DNA of 12,000 nt, from the NCBI GenBank assembly GCA_022791735.1, contig JAAVZQ010000128.1:1-12000 (forward strand). Reading direction: 5' to 3'. A model generated the notes under the pieces. The model was not told where the DNA came from and searched no databases. It saw nothing but the letters and a program-made list of their open reading frames with translations. Made by a program: the position numbers and the translations under genes. Positions 1-6,461 of the stretch are shown one piece after another; the first letter of the stretch is position 1; every line of letters starts with the position of its first letter. The DNA is from Clostridia bacterium. Lineage in GTDB: Bacteria > Bacillota > Clostridia > TANB77 > CAG-508.

Positions 1-141
1 ACTGCTAGAGTAAGAGTAAGACTTTTAGGAGATAACGATTTCTTACCTTGGGTAACTGGATATAACAAGAATGATGACGAAAATGGTTATGCCGGAATCA
101 AAGGTAGAAAAATCGACGCAATACAAGTTGAAATAGTATAA
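1..141 (+). CDS. C-terminal fragment of a probable cell-wall-associated protein
   Basis: An open frame enters from the left edge and ends at TAA 139-141, giving the last 46 residues. The tail contains LPWVTGYN, then GYAGIKGRKIDAIQ. A pattern of this kind (W-V-x-G, then YAG-I-x-G-x-x-I-D-x-I-Q) is familiar from C-terminal modules of clostridial amidases, lysins and secreted peptidases, so a wall-binding or extracellular role is inferred. The catalytic part lies outside the window, so the enzyme class cannot be decided. The CGG at about 92 is out of frame (GCC GGA) and is read normally. A toxin-antitoxin locus follows immediately. The family assignment is from memory of the motif and is moderate at best. 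Confidence 0.5.
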   Translation, partial: TARVRVRLLGDNDFLPWVTGYNKNDDENGYAGIKGRKIDAIQVEIV

Positions 142-166
142 CTTTACTAATAAGTTTAAAAAGTGC

Positions 167-195
167 TAGACAAAATATGACAAATGATATATAAT
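167..195 (+). promoter_or_regulatory. Sigma-A-type promoter of the small toxin gene
   Basis: TAGACA at 167-172 and TATAAT at 190-195 are separated by 17 bp. The predicted start near 202 gives a toxin mRNA of about 160 nt ending at the terminator at 334-360. Confidence 0.7.
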
Positions 196-202
196 AAAAA
201 AG

Positions 203-227
203 CCTTTCGACTAAGGTAGAAAGGAGG
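203..227 (+). promoter_or_regulatory. 5' hairpin that sequesters the toxin ribosome binding site
   Basis: CCTTTC (203-208) can pair with GAAAGG (219-224), which lies inside the strong Shine-Dalgarno AAGGAGG (221-227) of the toxin. Sequestering the ribosome site in the 5' leader is a known feature of type I toxin mRNAs such as fst RNA I. The pairing is visible; its effect is inferred. Confidence 0.5.
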
Positions 228-237
228 CGGTACATAT

Positions 238-254
238 ATGACATCATATGAATT
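238..254 (+). repeat. Direct repeat copy 1, over the toxin start codon
   Basis: ATGACATCATATGAATT here is repeated at 405-421 with one change (G to A at the third base). RNA from the opposite strand of copy 2 could pair with this stretch for 17 nt, including the AUG; the single difference becomes a G-U pair. This corresponds to the DRa/DRb repeats of par loci. Confidence 0.75.
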
Positions 255-318
255 AATCTGGCGTTTAGTTGTGTTATTAATACTTGGTATGAATAACAAT
301 AATGAAAACCAAGATTAA
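238..318 (+). CDS. Candidate type I toxin peptide, 26 aa (holin-like)
   Basis: The ORF starts at ATG 238, ten bases after a strong AAGGAGG. It encodes a short peptide with the start MTSYELIWR, a hydrophobic segment of about ten residues (LVVLLILG) and a polar Asn-rich tail (MNNNNENQD). The M-[ST]-x-Y-E start resembles the small holin-like toxins of Firmicutes, which insert in the membrane. The surroundings are more convincing than the peptide itself: its own promoter (167-195), a sequestered ribosome site, a terminator at 334-360, a convergent antisense promoter (436-464), and a repeat of the start-codon region inside the antisense RNA. Together these match the par/Fst organisation. The hydrophobic stretch is shorter than in Fst, so the toxin family is unknown. 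Translation as a real peptide is likely; toxicity is inferred. Confidence 0.6.
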   Translation: MTSYELIWRLVVLLILGMNNNNENQD

Positions 319-333
319 AAAAGTTTATCTTTT

Positions 334-360
334 CAGGCGGGCTGGCACCTGCCTGTTTTT
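334..360 (+). terminator. Rho-independent terminator of the toxin mRNA
   Basis: CAGGCGGG (334-341) pairs with CCTGCCTG (348-355) through eight base pairs including one G-U. The loop is CTGGCA and five T follow. The loop is exactly complementary to the loop of the antisense terminator. Confidence 0.8.
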
Positions 361-394
361 CTATATAAAAATGAGACATGCTGGCACATGTCTC
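361..394 (-). terminator. Terminator of the antitoxin RNA
   Basis: GAGACATG (373-380) and CATGTCTC (387-394) form a perfect 8-bp stem with loop CTGGCA on the plus strand. On the minus strand the stem is followed by ATTTTTATAT, the U-tract of an intrinsic terminator. Confidence 0.75.
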
Positions 395-429
395 GGCGTT
401 CATAATAACATCATATGAATTTCTTAAGT
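365..429 (-). ncRNA. Predicted antisense antitoxin RNA, about 65 nt
   Basis: A minus-strand promoter (436-464) predicts a start near 429. The transcript would end after the hairpin at 373-394, giving a small RNA with no reading frame of note. It does not overlap the toxin mRNA, which ends near 360, so pairing must occur in trans. Its 5' part is complementary to the toxin start region (238-254), and its terminator loop TGCCAG is complementary to the toxin terminator loop CTGGCA. This two-point recognition is the known logic of RNA II in par/Fst loci. Ends are predicted from promoter and hairpin only. Confidence 0.65.
405..421 (+). repeat. Direct repeat copy 2, within the antitoxin RNA gene
   Basis: Repeat of 238-254 with 16 of 17 bases identical. 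On the minus strand it lies at the 5' end of the antisense RNA and supplies the sequence predicted to pair with the toxin start region. Confidence 0.75.
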
Positions 430-435
430 ACTATT

Positions 436-464
436 ATAATAGCACATTATTTAATATATGTCAA
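436..464 (-). promoter_or_regulatory. Promoter of the antitoxin RNA
   Basis: Read on the minus strand: consensus TTGACA (459-464), 17-bp spacer, TATTAT (436-441). Its -35 is closer to consensus than that of the toxin promoter, as expected if an unstable antitoxin RNA must be made in excess. Confidence 0.75.
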
Positions 465-556
465 ATTTTGGTTTTTTATACTTTTTTATATCAATTAACA
501 TAATTTACAGTATAATAGAAATAGTTATATATATAATTTCTCGAGGCTGTAAACGG

Positions 557-583
557 AAAAATAGGACTAGAATGCTCTAGTCC
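557..583 (-). terminator. Terminator of the minus-strand XRE gene
   Basis: GGACTAGA (564-571) and TCTAGTCC (576-583) form a perfect 8-bp stem with a 4-nt loop, followed on the minus strand by TATTTTT. It sits directly after the stop codon of the gene at 584-787. Confidence 0.8.
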
Positions 584-787
584 TTAATCCTTTTTTCTTT
601 TAATTAAATCTCCAATTTCACAATCAAAAAGATTGCATATTTTTTCAAGCGTTTCAAAGCGAATACTACTTGTTTGATTATTCATCATTCGTGACAACGA
701 TTGATAGCCTCCTTCCATATTCTTAATAAACCAATATTTGCTTTTCTTTTGTTTTTTTAATAATTCTTTTACTTCTATTTGAATCAT
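584..787 (-). CDS. Small XRE-family (Cro-like) helix-turn-helix regulator, 67 aa
   Basis: The whole protein is one small helix-turn-helix domain. KSKYWFIKNMEGGYQSLSRMM covers helices 2 and 3, and FETLEKICNLFDCEIGDLI is the typical C-terminal half of Cro/C1-type domains (HTH_26-like). It should bind DNA as a dimer in the cytoplasm. The start ATG (785-787) has a GGTG ribosome site (AAAGGCAGGTG) upstream. It has its own terminator (557-583) and a candidate promoter (811-839), and it is divergent from the small gene at 932. The shared upstream region is the natural place for an operator. It could control itself and the 932 gene. No phage genes are visible around it. Confidence 0.85.
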   Translation of the reverse strand: MIQIEVKELLKKQKKSKYWFIKNMEGGYQSLSRMMNNQTSSIRFETLEKICNLFDCEIGDLIKRKKD

Positions 788-810
788 ATTAACACCTGCC
801 TTTTATAACT

Positions 811-839
811 ATTGTAAATGAAACTAACAAATAATGTAA
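811..839 (-). promoter_or_regulatory. Candidate promoter of the XRE regulator
   Basis: On the minus strand TTACAT (834-839), 17-bp spacer, TACAAT (811-816), 24 bp upstream of the start codon. Both hexamers deviate from consensus. Confidence 0.5.
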
Positions 840-874
840 CTCCACGTGTTTTGAGTTAAATTAAAGATAACTGC

Positions 875-902
875 TTTACAATTAAGGTATTTGTGTTATA
901 AT
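875..902 (+). promoter_or_regulatory. Promoter of the 932-1099 gene
   Basis: TTTACA (875-880), 16-bp spacer, perfect TATAAT (897-902). The predicted start near 909 is 23 nt before the ATG at 932. A palindromic CACGTG lies upstream at 844-849, between the two divergent genes. Confidence 0.65.
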
Positions 903-931
903 GCTATATATAAATGCAAAGTAGGTGTAAT

Positions 932-1099
932 ATGAATAAAGTAGAGGTATTAGAGATATTAAATGAAATAAGCAATTATTTAGATAAAGGTAAATATAAA
1001 GAAGCGGACCATTACATAAATAGAAAAAAAGAAGAAATAGAAAAAAGAGTAGATCCCGCAGGCGAGTATATGGATAATTTAATTCAAGACTTAAAATAA
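932..1099 (+). CDS. Hypothetical small helical protein, 55 aa
   Basis: I do not recognise this protein. The start at 932 is chosen over the in-frame ATG at 914 because a GTAGGTG ribosome site lies just before it and a promoter points to a start near 909. The protein is charged and predicted mostly helical: VEVLEILNEISNYLDKGKYKEADHYI looks like a helix-turn-helix hairpin, followed by a Lys/Glu-rich stretch (NRKKEEIEKRV) and a short C-terminal helix. It has no Cys, signal peptide or membrane segment. It lies divergently from the XRE regulator and may be its target or partner, an inference from position only. Confidence 0.65.
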   Translation: MNKVEVLEILNEISNYLDKGKYKEADHYINRKKEEIEKRVDPAGEYMDNLIQDLK

Positions 1100-1129
1100 A
1101 TATAATTAAATATCTAACGGCAAGTGGAG

Positions 1130-1177
1130 TTATTATATTCTACATAATATGGTAAAATATAGATAAGAGATATCTCT
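1130..1177 (+). promoter_or_regulatory. Weak candidate promoter with a 12-bp palindrome at the start site
   Basis: TTATTA (1130-1135), 17-bp spacer, TAAAAT (1153-1158). The perfect palindrome AGAGATATCTCT (1166-1177) lies at the predicted start of transcription, where a repressor could block polymerase. The -35 is poor. The palindrome is certain; the operator role is a guess. Confidence 0.35.
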
Positions 1178-1204
1178 AAAATATGATTTGGGGAGAAAGT
1201 ATTT

Positions 1205-1381
1205 ATGGGATGTAAAGTAACTATATTTTATAAAGAAGACAAATTGCGATATAGAATAATTGTAAGATTATTAAACAAGTACTCCTATGAAGTTTATAAA
1301 AGAGGAATATTAGAAGGTTTTAATTATAATAGCAATGTTGACAATGTCAACGATTTGTCAACTATACACAAGTTAAAATAA
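1205..1381 (+). CDS. Hypothetical small basic protein, 58 aa
   Basis: The ORF starts at ATG 1205 after a GGGGAG ribosome site and ends at TAA 1379-1381. I do not recognise the family. The N-terminus reads MGCKVTIFYKEDKLRYRIIV, which suggests a beta strand-turn-strand, followed by a Lys/Tyr-rich middle and an Asn-rich tail (NYNSNVDNVNDLS). It has no membrane segment. Near its end the DNA holds a quasi-palindrome GTTGACAATGTCAAC (1337-1351) and a repeat of GTCAAC, which may be chance in a low-complexity tail. The ribosome site and position between same-strand genes support it as real. Confidence 0.5.
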   Translation: MGCKVTIFYKEDKLRYRIIVRLLNKYSYEVYKRGILEGFNYNSNVDNVNDLSTIHKLK

Positions 1382-1443
1382 AATATAAAAAATTAGAATA
1401 AAACAAAATATAATAAACAGTTTCTTGTAAGATACTGATATTA

Positions 1444-1473
1444 TTAACATATAGAGATATGATAAAATATAAT
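1444..1473 (+). promoter_or_regulatory. Promoter of the riboflavin-kinase-like gene
   Basis: TTAACA (1444-1449), 18-bp spacer, TATAAT (1468-1473). The predicted start falls near 1480, after the upstream ATG at 1472, which supports the ATG at 1526 as the true start. Confidence 0.55.
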
Positions 1474-1525
1474 GCAATTAGATAAATTAAATTATCCTAA
1501 TTTATGGAGGATATGGAGTATAAAT

Positions 1526-1894
1526 ATGAAACATAGAGGTAAAGTGAAATCAGGGCTTGGAGAAGCGGCTATGTGGATGGGGATGGCAAAAGATATTTTT
1601 AAGAAAAAATATGGAATAGATGTGTTTTTAGGTACTTTAAATATAGAACTTGAACATGAAGTTATTTTAGATGAAAAGGATATAATAGAGCCAGAAGAAT
1701 ATGGTGGCAATTTTAAAGTCTTTGTTTGTAAATGTACAGTTTGTGATGAAGAAAGCTATATTATAAGAACAGAGAAAAATAATAAATTAGGAGGAGACCA
1801 TCCTCTTAATATTGTTGAAGTTGTATCAGGTGTGAATTTTAGGGAAAAATATAGGCTAAAAGATGATGATGAGGTTTTTGCGGATATTTATTAA
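1526..1894 (+). CDS. CTP-dependent riboflavin kinase-like (DUF120/RibK) protein, 122 aa
   Basis: The sequence follows the archaeal riboflavin kinase pattern (PF01982): a Gly-rich start with SGLGEAAMWM (residues 9-18), GTLNIEL (about 35-41), a Cys-containing strand (KVFVCKCTVC), RTE, then LNIVEVVSGVNFREKYRLKDDDEVF at the C-terminus. Archaeal members transfer phosphate from CTP to riboflavin to make FMN. The length is close to a single RibK domain without the N-terminal winged helix found in many archaeal forms. ATG 1526 is preceded by GGAG seven bases upstream and by a promoter at 1444-1473; the longer form from 1472 has no ribosome site. Bacteria normally use the unrelated bifunctional RibF, so a bacterial RibK-like protein is notable. 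Catalysis is not proven; it may use another substrate. Confidence 0.7.
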   Translation: MKHRGKVKSGLGEAAMWMGMAKDIFKKKYGIDVFLGTLNIELEHEVILDEKDIIEPEEYGGNFKVFVCKCTVCDEESYIIRTEKNNKLGGDHPLNIVEVVSGVNFREKYRLKDDDEVFADIY

Positions 1895-1897
1895 TTA

Positions 1898-2123
1898 TAA
1901 TTCACAGCTTAAAGTTCTATTTGTCCTGTCAACAGGGTAGTTATGTATAATTTTTTTCAAACACCTTGGTGTAGTAACCTCAAAAATGTACGCTACTGCG
2001 TAGCTTAATATGTCGGTTACTCCATTTCGCACTCGCAAAGCTCGTTTGGTCGTGTGTTCGGTGTTTCTCAAAAATTATACATAACTACCCTGCGCGGACT
2101 TCTAGTTCACTTCGCTGTGAATT
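1898..2123. repeat. Structured repeat element A, about 226 bp
   Basis: This gene-free stretch folds into a long imperfect hairpin. The outer stem AATTCACAGC (1899-1908) pairs with GCTGTGAATT (2114-2123). The inner stem is a perfect 23-bp inverted repeat (1933-1955 with 2070-2092, beginning CAGGGTAGTTATG). Further in, AAACACC pairs with GGTGTTT and AGTAACC with GGTTACT, and a small hairpin GCTAC-TGC-GTAGC lies in the middle. The same layout with related stems occurs at 8885-9127 (element B), with compensatory base changes, so this is a family. It could be a structured RNA, a terminator-like element or a MITE-like repeat. No protein-coding frame or T-run terminator is evident. Confidence 0.7.
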
Positions 2124-2149
2124 GTATTAGTGAATTCTTTCACAAAAAA

Positions 2150-2178
2150 TTTACAAAATAGTCACTAGTTCATATATA
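2150..2178 (+). promoter_or_regulatory. Candidate promoter of the ABC exporter operon
   Basis: TTTACA (2150-2155), 17-bp spacer, TATATA (2173-2178), ending 47 bp upstream of the first exporter gene and just after element A. Confidence 0.5.
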
Positions 2179-2225
2179 GTAAGTTATATAATGTTAAAAT
2201 TATGATATGAAAGGAAATGAAATTA

Positions 2226-3992
2226 ATGCTTAAATTGTTAAAAAAGCTGAATAAAAAAGAGGTTTTATTAATTATTGTTTGCTTAGTGTTCATTATAGGT
2301 CAGGTTTGGCTGGATTTGAAATTGCCAGACTACATGTCAGAAATAACAAAACTTGTTCAGACAGAAGGAAGTACTGTATCTGACATACTAGAGCAAGGGG
2401 CATATATGTTACTTTGTGCTGCTGGAAGTTTAGCTTCTGCTTGTATTGTTGGATATTTTGCGGCATATATTGCATCTTCATTTTCTAAAAAGTTAAGAGG
2501 AGATTTATTTGAAAAAGTCCAAGATTTTAGCATGGAAGAAATGAATAAGTTTTCAGTTAGTAGTTTGATTACAAGGACTACAAATGATGTAACACAAGTA
2601 GAGATGCTGATTGCAATGGGATTACAATTAATTGTAAAAGCTCCAATAACAGCAGTATGGGCAATTATGAAGATATTAGATAAAAATTTCACTTGGAGTG
2701 CAATTACAGGTGGAGCCATTTTGATACTAATTTTGACAATTGGAATACTTATGAAGCTAGTTTTTCCAAACTTTAAGAGAGTTCAAAAGATAATAGATAA
2801 AGTAAATAATGTAACTCGTGAGAATTTAACAGGAATAAGAGTGGTAAGAGCATTTAATGGAGAAGAGTATCAAGAAAATAAATTTGAGATACAAAATAAA
2901 GAATTGACAGGGCTTCAAACTTTTAACCAGAGGACTATGTCAATCATGTCTCCTGTAATGTACCTAATTATGAATGGTTTAACCCTTGCAATTTATTTTG
3001 CAGGAGCATATATGATAAATGAAGCAGGACTTGTAGACAAAATAAATATTTTTAGTGATATGGTTGTATTTTCATCTTATGCAATGCAAGTTATAATGTC
3101 GTTTTTAATGCTAGCCATGATATTTATGATGTGGCCAAGAGCTGCTGTTTCAGGGGAAAGAATATTAGAAGTATTAGAAGCAGGAATTTCTATAAAAGAC
3201 CGGTGGATTAGACAAAGATAAGACAGATTTAAAGGGGACAGTTGAATTTAAAAATGTATCTTTTAAATATCCAGATGGTAATGAGTATGTATTACATGAT
3301 ATTTCATTTAGAGCAAATAAGGGAGAAACTATTGCAATAATAGGTTCTACGGGTTCTCGGAAAGACTACTTTAATTAATTTAATACCTAGATTTTTTGAT
3401 GCAACTGATGGAGAGGTATTAATTGATGGAGTTAATGTAAAGGAATATAATCAAGAGTTTTTACATAATAAAATAGGATATGTACCACAAAAGGCAGTAA
3501 TGTTTGGTGATAGTGTAAAAAATAATGTTGATTATGGAGAAAATGGCAAAGAAAAGACAGAGGATGAGATTTTAAAGGCAATTGAAGTTGCACAAGGAAA
3601 AGAGTTTGTAGAAAAAATGGAAAATAAGTATGATGCATATATAGCGTCTGGAGGAACCAATATAAGCGGAGGGCAAAAGCAGAGATTAGCTATTGCAAGA
3701 GCTATTGCTAGAAATCCAGAGATATATGTTTTTGATGATTCTTTTTCTGCACTAGATTATAAAACAGATAGTAAACTTAGAAAAGAACTAAAAAGTTATA
3801 CAAAAGATGCAACTAATATAATAGTTGCACAAAGAATTGGAACGGTTATGTATGCAGATGTAATTATTGTTTTAGAAGACCGGTAGATGTGTTGGAAAAG
3901 GTACACATAAAGAACTTTTGAAAGATTGTGCTGTGTATCAAGAAATTGCATATTCACAATTAAGTAAGGAGGAGTTAGAGGATGCCGAGTAA
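2226..3992 (+). CDS. Heterodimeric ABC exporter subunit with degenerate ATP site (TM287-like); three CGG +1 shifts
   Basis: Membrane half-transporter of the multidrug-export class, 587 aa once three +1 shifts are applied. An N-terminal six-helix transmembrane domain (about 1-310) is followed by a nucleotide-binding domain: Walker A GSTGSGKTT (373-381), signature ISGGQ (479-483), Walker B IYVFD with Asp, not Glu, at the catalytic position (D504), and an H-loop with Gln in place of His (VAQR). These losses mark the non-catalytic subunit of heterodimers such as TM287/288. In-frame CGG codons at 3201, 3358 and 3881 each break the frame; reading GGN one base later restores it. The second site is inside Walker A; the third is followed at once by TAG. 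ATG 2226 is preferred over 2217 because AAAGGA sits ten bases upstream. It overlaps the partner gene by 11 bp. Substrate unknown. Confidence 0.9.
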
Positions 3993-5817
3993 TGAAAATG
4001 GACACGTACAAAGAAATGTAGGACCAAATCGTGTACCAGAAAAACCAAAAGACTTCAAGAAGTCTATTATGAAGCTACTTCGGGTATGATAAAAGGCTAA
4101 AGCCATTCTATATTATAGCAATAATACTTGGGATTTTAAGTTCTATCTGTTCTATTATTGGACCAAATAAACTTGCAGAACTTACAGATACAATAACCTC
4201 AGGGCTTATGACAGGAATTGATTTAGATAAGATTGTGTCTATTGCAGGATTTATGATAGGATTATATCTTGCAAGTGCGTTGTTTAATTTTTTAACAAGT
4301 TTTATAATGGCAACTACTGCTAATAATCTTGCTAAAAAGCTAAGAACTAATATATCAGTTAAAATAAATAAATTGCCACTAAGATATTTTGATAAACACT
4401 CTTTTGGAGATATTTTGTCAAGAGTAACAAATGATGTAGATACTATTGGACTTACGATTAGCCATAACTTGGGAACATTTGTAGCTGCAATGGCTCTTTT
4501 AGTTTCATGTGTTATTATGATGTTCTACACTAACTGGATACTTGCGATTACTGCGATACTTACTTCACTAATTGGGTTTTCTTTAATGTTTATAATACTT
4601 CGGAAAGTCTCAAAAATATTTTAATAGCCGACAAGTTGAACTTGGAAAACTAAATCGGACACATTGAAGAGATGTATTCTGGATATAATGTAGTAAAGGT
4701 ATATAATGGAAGAAATAAAGCCGTTAGTCAGTTTAATACTTTGAATGAAGGACTTTTTACATGTAGTAGAAAAAGCCAATTTTTATCAGGACTTATGCAA
4801 CCTATAATGGGGTTTATTCGGAAATTTAAGTTATGTTGCAGTGTGTATAGTACGGTGCAATTCTTGTAAAGCAGGAAATAATTACATTTGGTATAATTGT
4901 TGCATTCATTTTGTATGCAAGACTATTTACATCTCCACTTCAACAGATTGCACAGGGGCTTACAAATCTGCAATCAGCAGCTGCTGCAAGTGAAAGAGTA
5001 TTTGAATTTCTAGAAGAAGCAGAAATGCAAAGTGAAAAGGATAAAACTAAGTTTTTAGACAAGGCAGAAGTAAAGGGCAATATTGAGTTTGAGCATGTAA
5101 AATTTGGATATGATGACGATGATAAATTAGTAATCAAGGATTTTTCTTGCAGAGCAAATCCAGGACAAAAGATTGCAATAGTAGGACCAACAGGTGCTGG
5201 AAAGACTACACTTGTAAATCTTTTGATGAGATTTTATGAGATAAATTCTGGAAAGATTACAATTGATGGTGTAGACACAAAAGATTTAACACGTGAGAAT
5301 ATACATGATTTGTTTATTATGGTTTTACAAGATACATGGTTGTTTAATGGTACAATAAGAGATAACATTGTATATAATAAAGAAAATGTAACAGATGAAG
5401 AAGTTATGGAAGCTTGTAGGATAGTTGGATTGGAGCATTTTATTAAAGGACTTCCGAATGGTCTTCGGTACGAATTTGAGTGACACTGAAAGTATTTCAG
5501 CTGGACAAAAACAGCTTCTTACAATTGCAAGAGGTATGATTGCAAATTCGCCATTTTTGATACTTGATGAGGCGACGAGTAATGTAGATACAAGAACAGA
5601 AGAGCTTGTACAAATTGCTATGGATAAATTGACAAAAGGTAGAACATCGTTTATAATTGCACATAGATTGTCTACAATAAAAAATGCAGATTTGATATTG
5701 GTTATGAATGAAGGAGATATTATTGAGCAAGGAAGTCATGAGGAATTACTTGAAAAAGACGGATTTTATGCTAAACTATATAATAGCCAGTTCGAAAGTA
5801 TGCTAAATGAAGAATAG
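3982..5817 (+). CDS. Heterodimeric ABC exporter subunit with catalytic ATP site (TM288-like); six CGG +1 shifts
   Basis: Partner of the preceding subunit, 609 aa after six +1 shifts. It starts with a polar tail (MPSNENGHVQRNVGP) typical of this subunit, then six transmembrane helices, then the nucleotide-binding domain: Walker A GPTGAGKTT (400-408), signature ISAGQ (503-507, with Ala in place of the usual Gly), Walker B LILDE with catalytic E528, and H-loop His559 (IIAHRLST). The shifts are at CGG codons 4081, 4601, 4656, 4819, 4853 and 5466; each is resolved by reading GGN one base later, and no other change is needed. ATG 3982 has AAGGAGG upstream, inside the end of the first gene, so the two are translationally coupled. 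Substrate, probably hydrophobic or drug-like, is inferred from the family only. Confidence 0.9.
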
Positions 5818-5863
5818 AGATTTTATATTTGTTAATATTTAATAAGGAAAGGGAGTATAAATT

Positions 5864-6079
5864 ATGAGAGAAATAAAAATGAAAGTAAAAGGTATGGTTT
5901 GTAGTGGATGTGAAAACAGGGTGAAAAATGCTTTAGAAAGTCTTAATGGAGTTGACAAAGTAGAAGCAGACCACAAGAAGGATTTGGTAAAGGTTATTGC
6001 GACCAGCAGTGTGAGGGAAAAGGATTTAGAAGAGAAAATTGATGACCTTGGATTTAAATTTATAGAAATAATGAAATAG
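5864..6079 (+). CDS. copZ: Copper chaperone, HMA domain (CopZ-like), 71 aa
   Basis: A single heavy-metal-associated domain: the start MREIKMKVKGMVCSGCENRV carries the metal site GMxCxxC (Cys13 and Cys16), followed by LNGVDKVEAD and a C-terminal GFKFIEIMK, as in CopZ/Atx1-type chaperones. It should bind Cu(I) in the cytoplasm and pass it to the CopA ATPase encoded at 6660. The ribosome site AAAGGGAG lies about nine bases upstream. It follows the ABC exporter by only 46 bp and may be read from that operon as well; no separate promoter is clear. It contains no in-frame CGG and needs no frameshift. A different soft metal cannot be excluded from the motif alone. Confidence 0.85.
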   Translation: MREIKMKVKGMVCSGCENRVKNALESLNGVDKVEADHKKDLVKVIATSSVREKDLEEKIDDLGFKFIEIMK

Positions 6080-6105
6080 AAATAAATATTAATAGAAAAG
6101 ACAAA

Positions 6106-6146
6106 ACAAATATTTGCAAAAACTATTGCCTTTTGCAAATATTTGT
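6106..6146. repeat. Perfect 16-bp inverted repeat built from two palindromic CAAATATTTG units
   Basis: Arm 6106-6121 (ACAAATATTTGCAAAA) is the exact reverse complement of 6131-6146, with a 9-nt spacer. Each arm itself contains the 10-bp palindrome CAAATATTTG. The right arm lies between the -35 and -10 of the promoter at 6126-6154. It may end transcription from copZ, or be a double operator for a dimeric repressor. No T-run follows, so I lean to operator. Confidence 0.6.
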
Positions 6147-6154
6147 TATATACT
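6126..6154 (+). promoter_or_regulatory. Candidate promoter of the second toxin mRNA
   Basis: TTGCCT (6126-6131), 17-bp spacer, TATACT (6149-6154). It overlaps the 6106-6146 inverted repeat. The predicted start near 6161 gives a leader of about 95 nt. Confidence 0.55.
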
Positions 6155-6191
6155 ATGTATCGTAAGAAATGAAAATAAGCAGAGTGTGTTG

Positions 6192-6251
6192 CCACCTTTT
6201 TCTTTCTCCAAATGCCACAATATACATTGTGAGCTTGAAATGAGGAGGTGG
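6192..6251 (+). promoter_or_regulatory. Leader structure that can mask the second toxin ribosome site
   Basis: CCACCT (6192-6197) is complementary to AGGTGG (6246-6251), the core of the ribosome site. Between them CACAAT-ATAC-ATTGTG (6216-6231) forms a 6-bp hairpin that would bring the two together. This resembles leader-mediated translation control of type I toxins. Confidence 0.4.
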
Positions 6252-6256
6252 TATGT

Positions 6257-6373
6257 ATGGTAGAAGTAGCATTAATTTTAATCATCAAATTACTTTTCTT
6301 TGGAATAGTAGTAGTAACTATCATAAATATGGCCTTGTTAATAGCGATTGCGATAATACTACATAGGCAGTAA
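6257..6373 (+). CDS. Candidate type I toxin, 38-aa hydrophobic peptide
   Basis: Starts at ATG 6257, after a strong AGGAGGTGG. Almost the whole peptide is hydrophobic (VEVALILIIKLLFFGIVVVTIINMALLIAIAIIL) with a single internal Lys and the basic tail HRQ, so it should span the membrane. An alternative start at 6253 in another frame gives a polar peptide of no known type and is rejected. A convergent minus-strand promoter (6462-6491) and terminator (6372-6413) predict an antisense RNA over its 3' end, the standard type I toxin-antitoxin layout. I do not recognise the family. It sits between copZ and copA. It could instead be a small membrane protein linked to copper transport. Confidence 0.6.
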   Translation: MVEVALILIIKLLFFGIVVVTIINMALLIAIAIILHRQ

Positions 6374-6413
6374 AAAAACAAGTCATTCTGCTTTGCCCGT
6401 GGAATGACTTGTT
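6372..6413 (-). terminator. Terminator of the second antisense RNA
   Basis: ACAAGTCATTC (6378-6388) pairs perfectly with GAATGACTTGT (6402-6412), with one further A-T pair, and is followed on the minus strand by a run of T (6372-6377). On the plus strand only a weak T-rich tail follows, so it may also end the toxin mRNA. Confidence 0.75.
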
Positions 6414-6455
6414 AAAATTTTCTCAGTGGTAACCACTTTGTGGATTCCATTTCTT
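6372..6455 (-). ncRNA. Predicted antisense antitoxin RNA for the 6257 gene, about 84 nt
   Basis: Predicted from the minus-strand promoter at 6462-6491 (start near 6455) and the terminator at 6372-6413. It overlaps the 3' end of the toxin mRNA if that mRNA runs through the shared hairpin. It also carries TACCAC, complementary to GTGGTA in the toxin ribosome site (6249-6254), so it might block translation too. Ends are inferred. Confidence 0.55.
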
Positions 6456-6461
6456 ACCTAT

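Noticed and set aside
98..403. 101-aa minus-strand frame over the first toxin-antitoxin locus
   Set aside because: It runs through two terminators, a promoter and the plus-strand gene end, has no ribosome site, and shows no family features.
1337..1357. Quasi-palindrome GTTGACAATGTCAAC and GTCAAC repeat as a promoter or operator
   Set aside because: It lies within a coding tail and no fitting -10 box or gene start follows at the right distance.
5839..6381. 180-aa minus-strand frame opposite copZ and the second toxin
   Set aside because: It is antisense to the clear copZ gene and crosses the antisense terminator; its Ile/Phe-rich composition comes from AT-rich opposite-strand reading.
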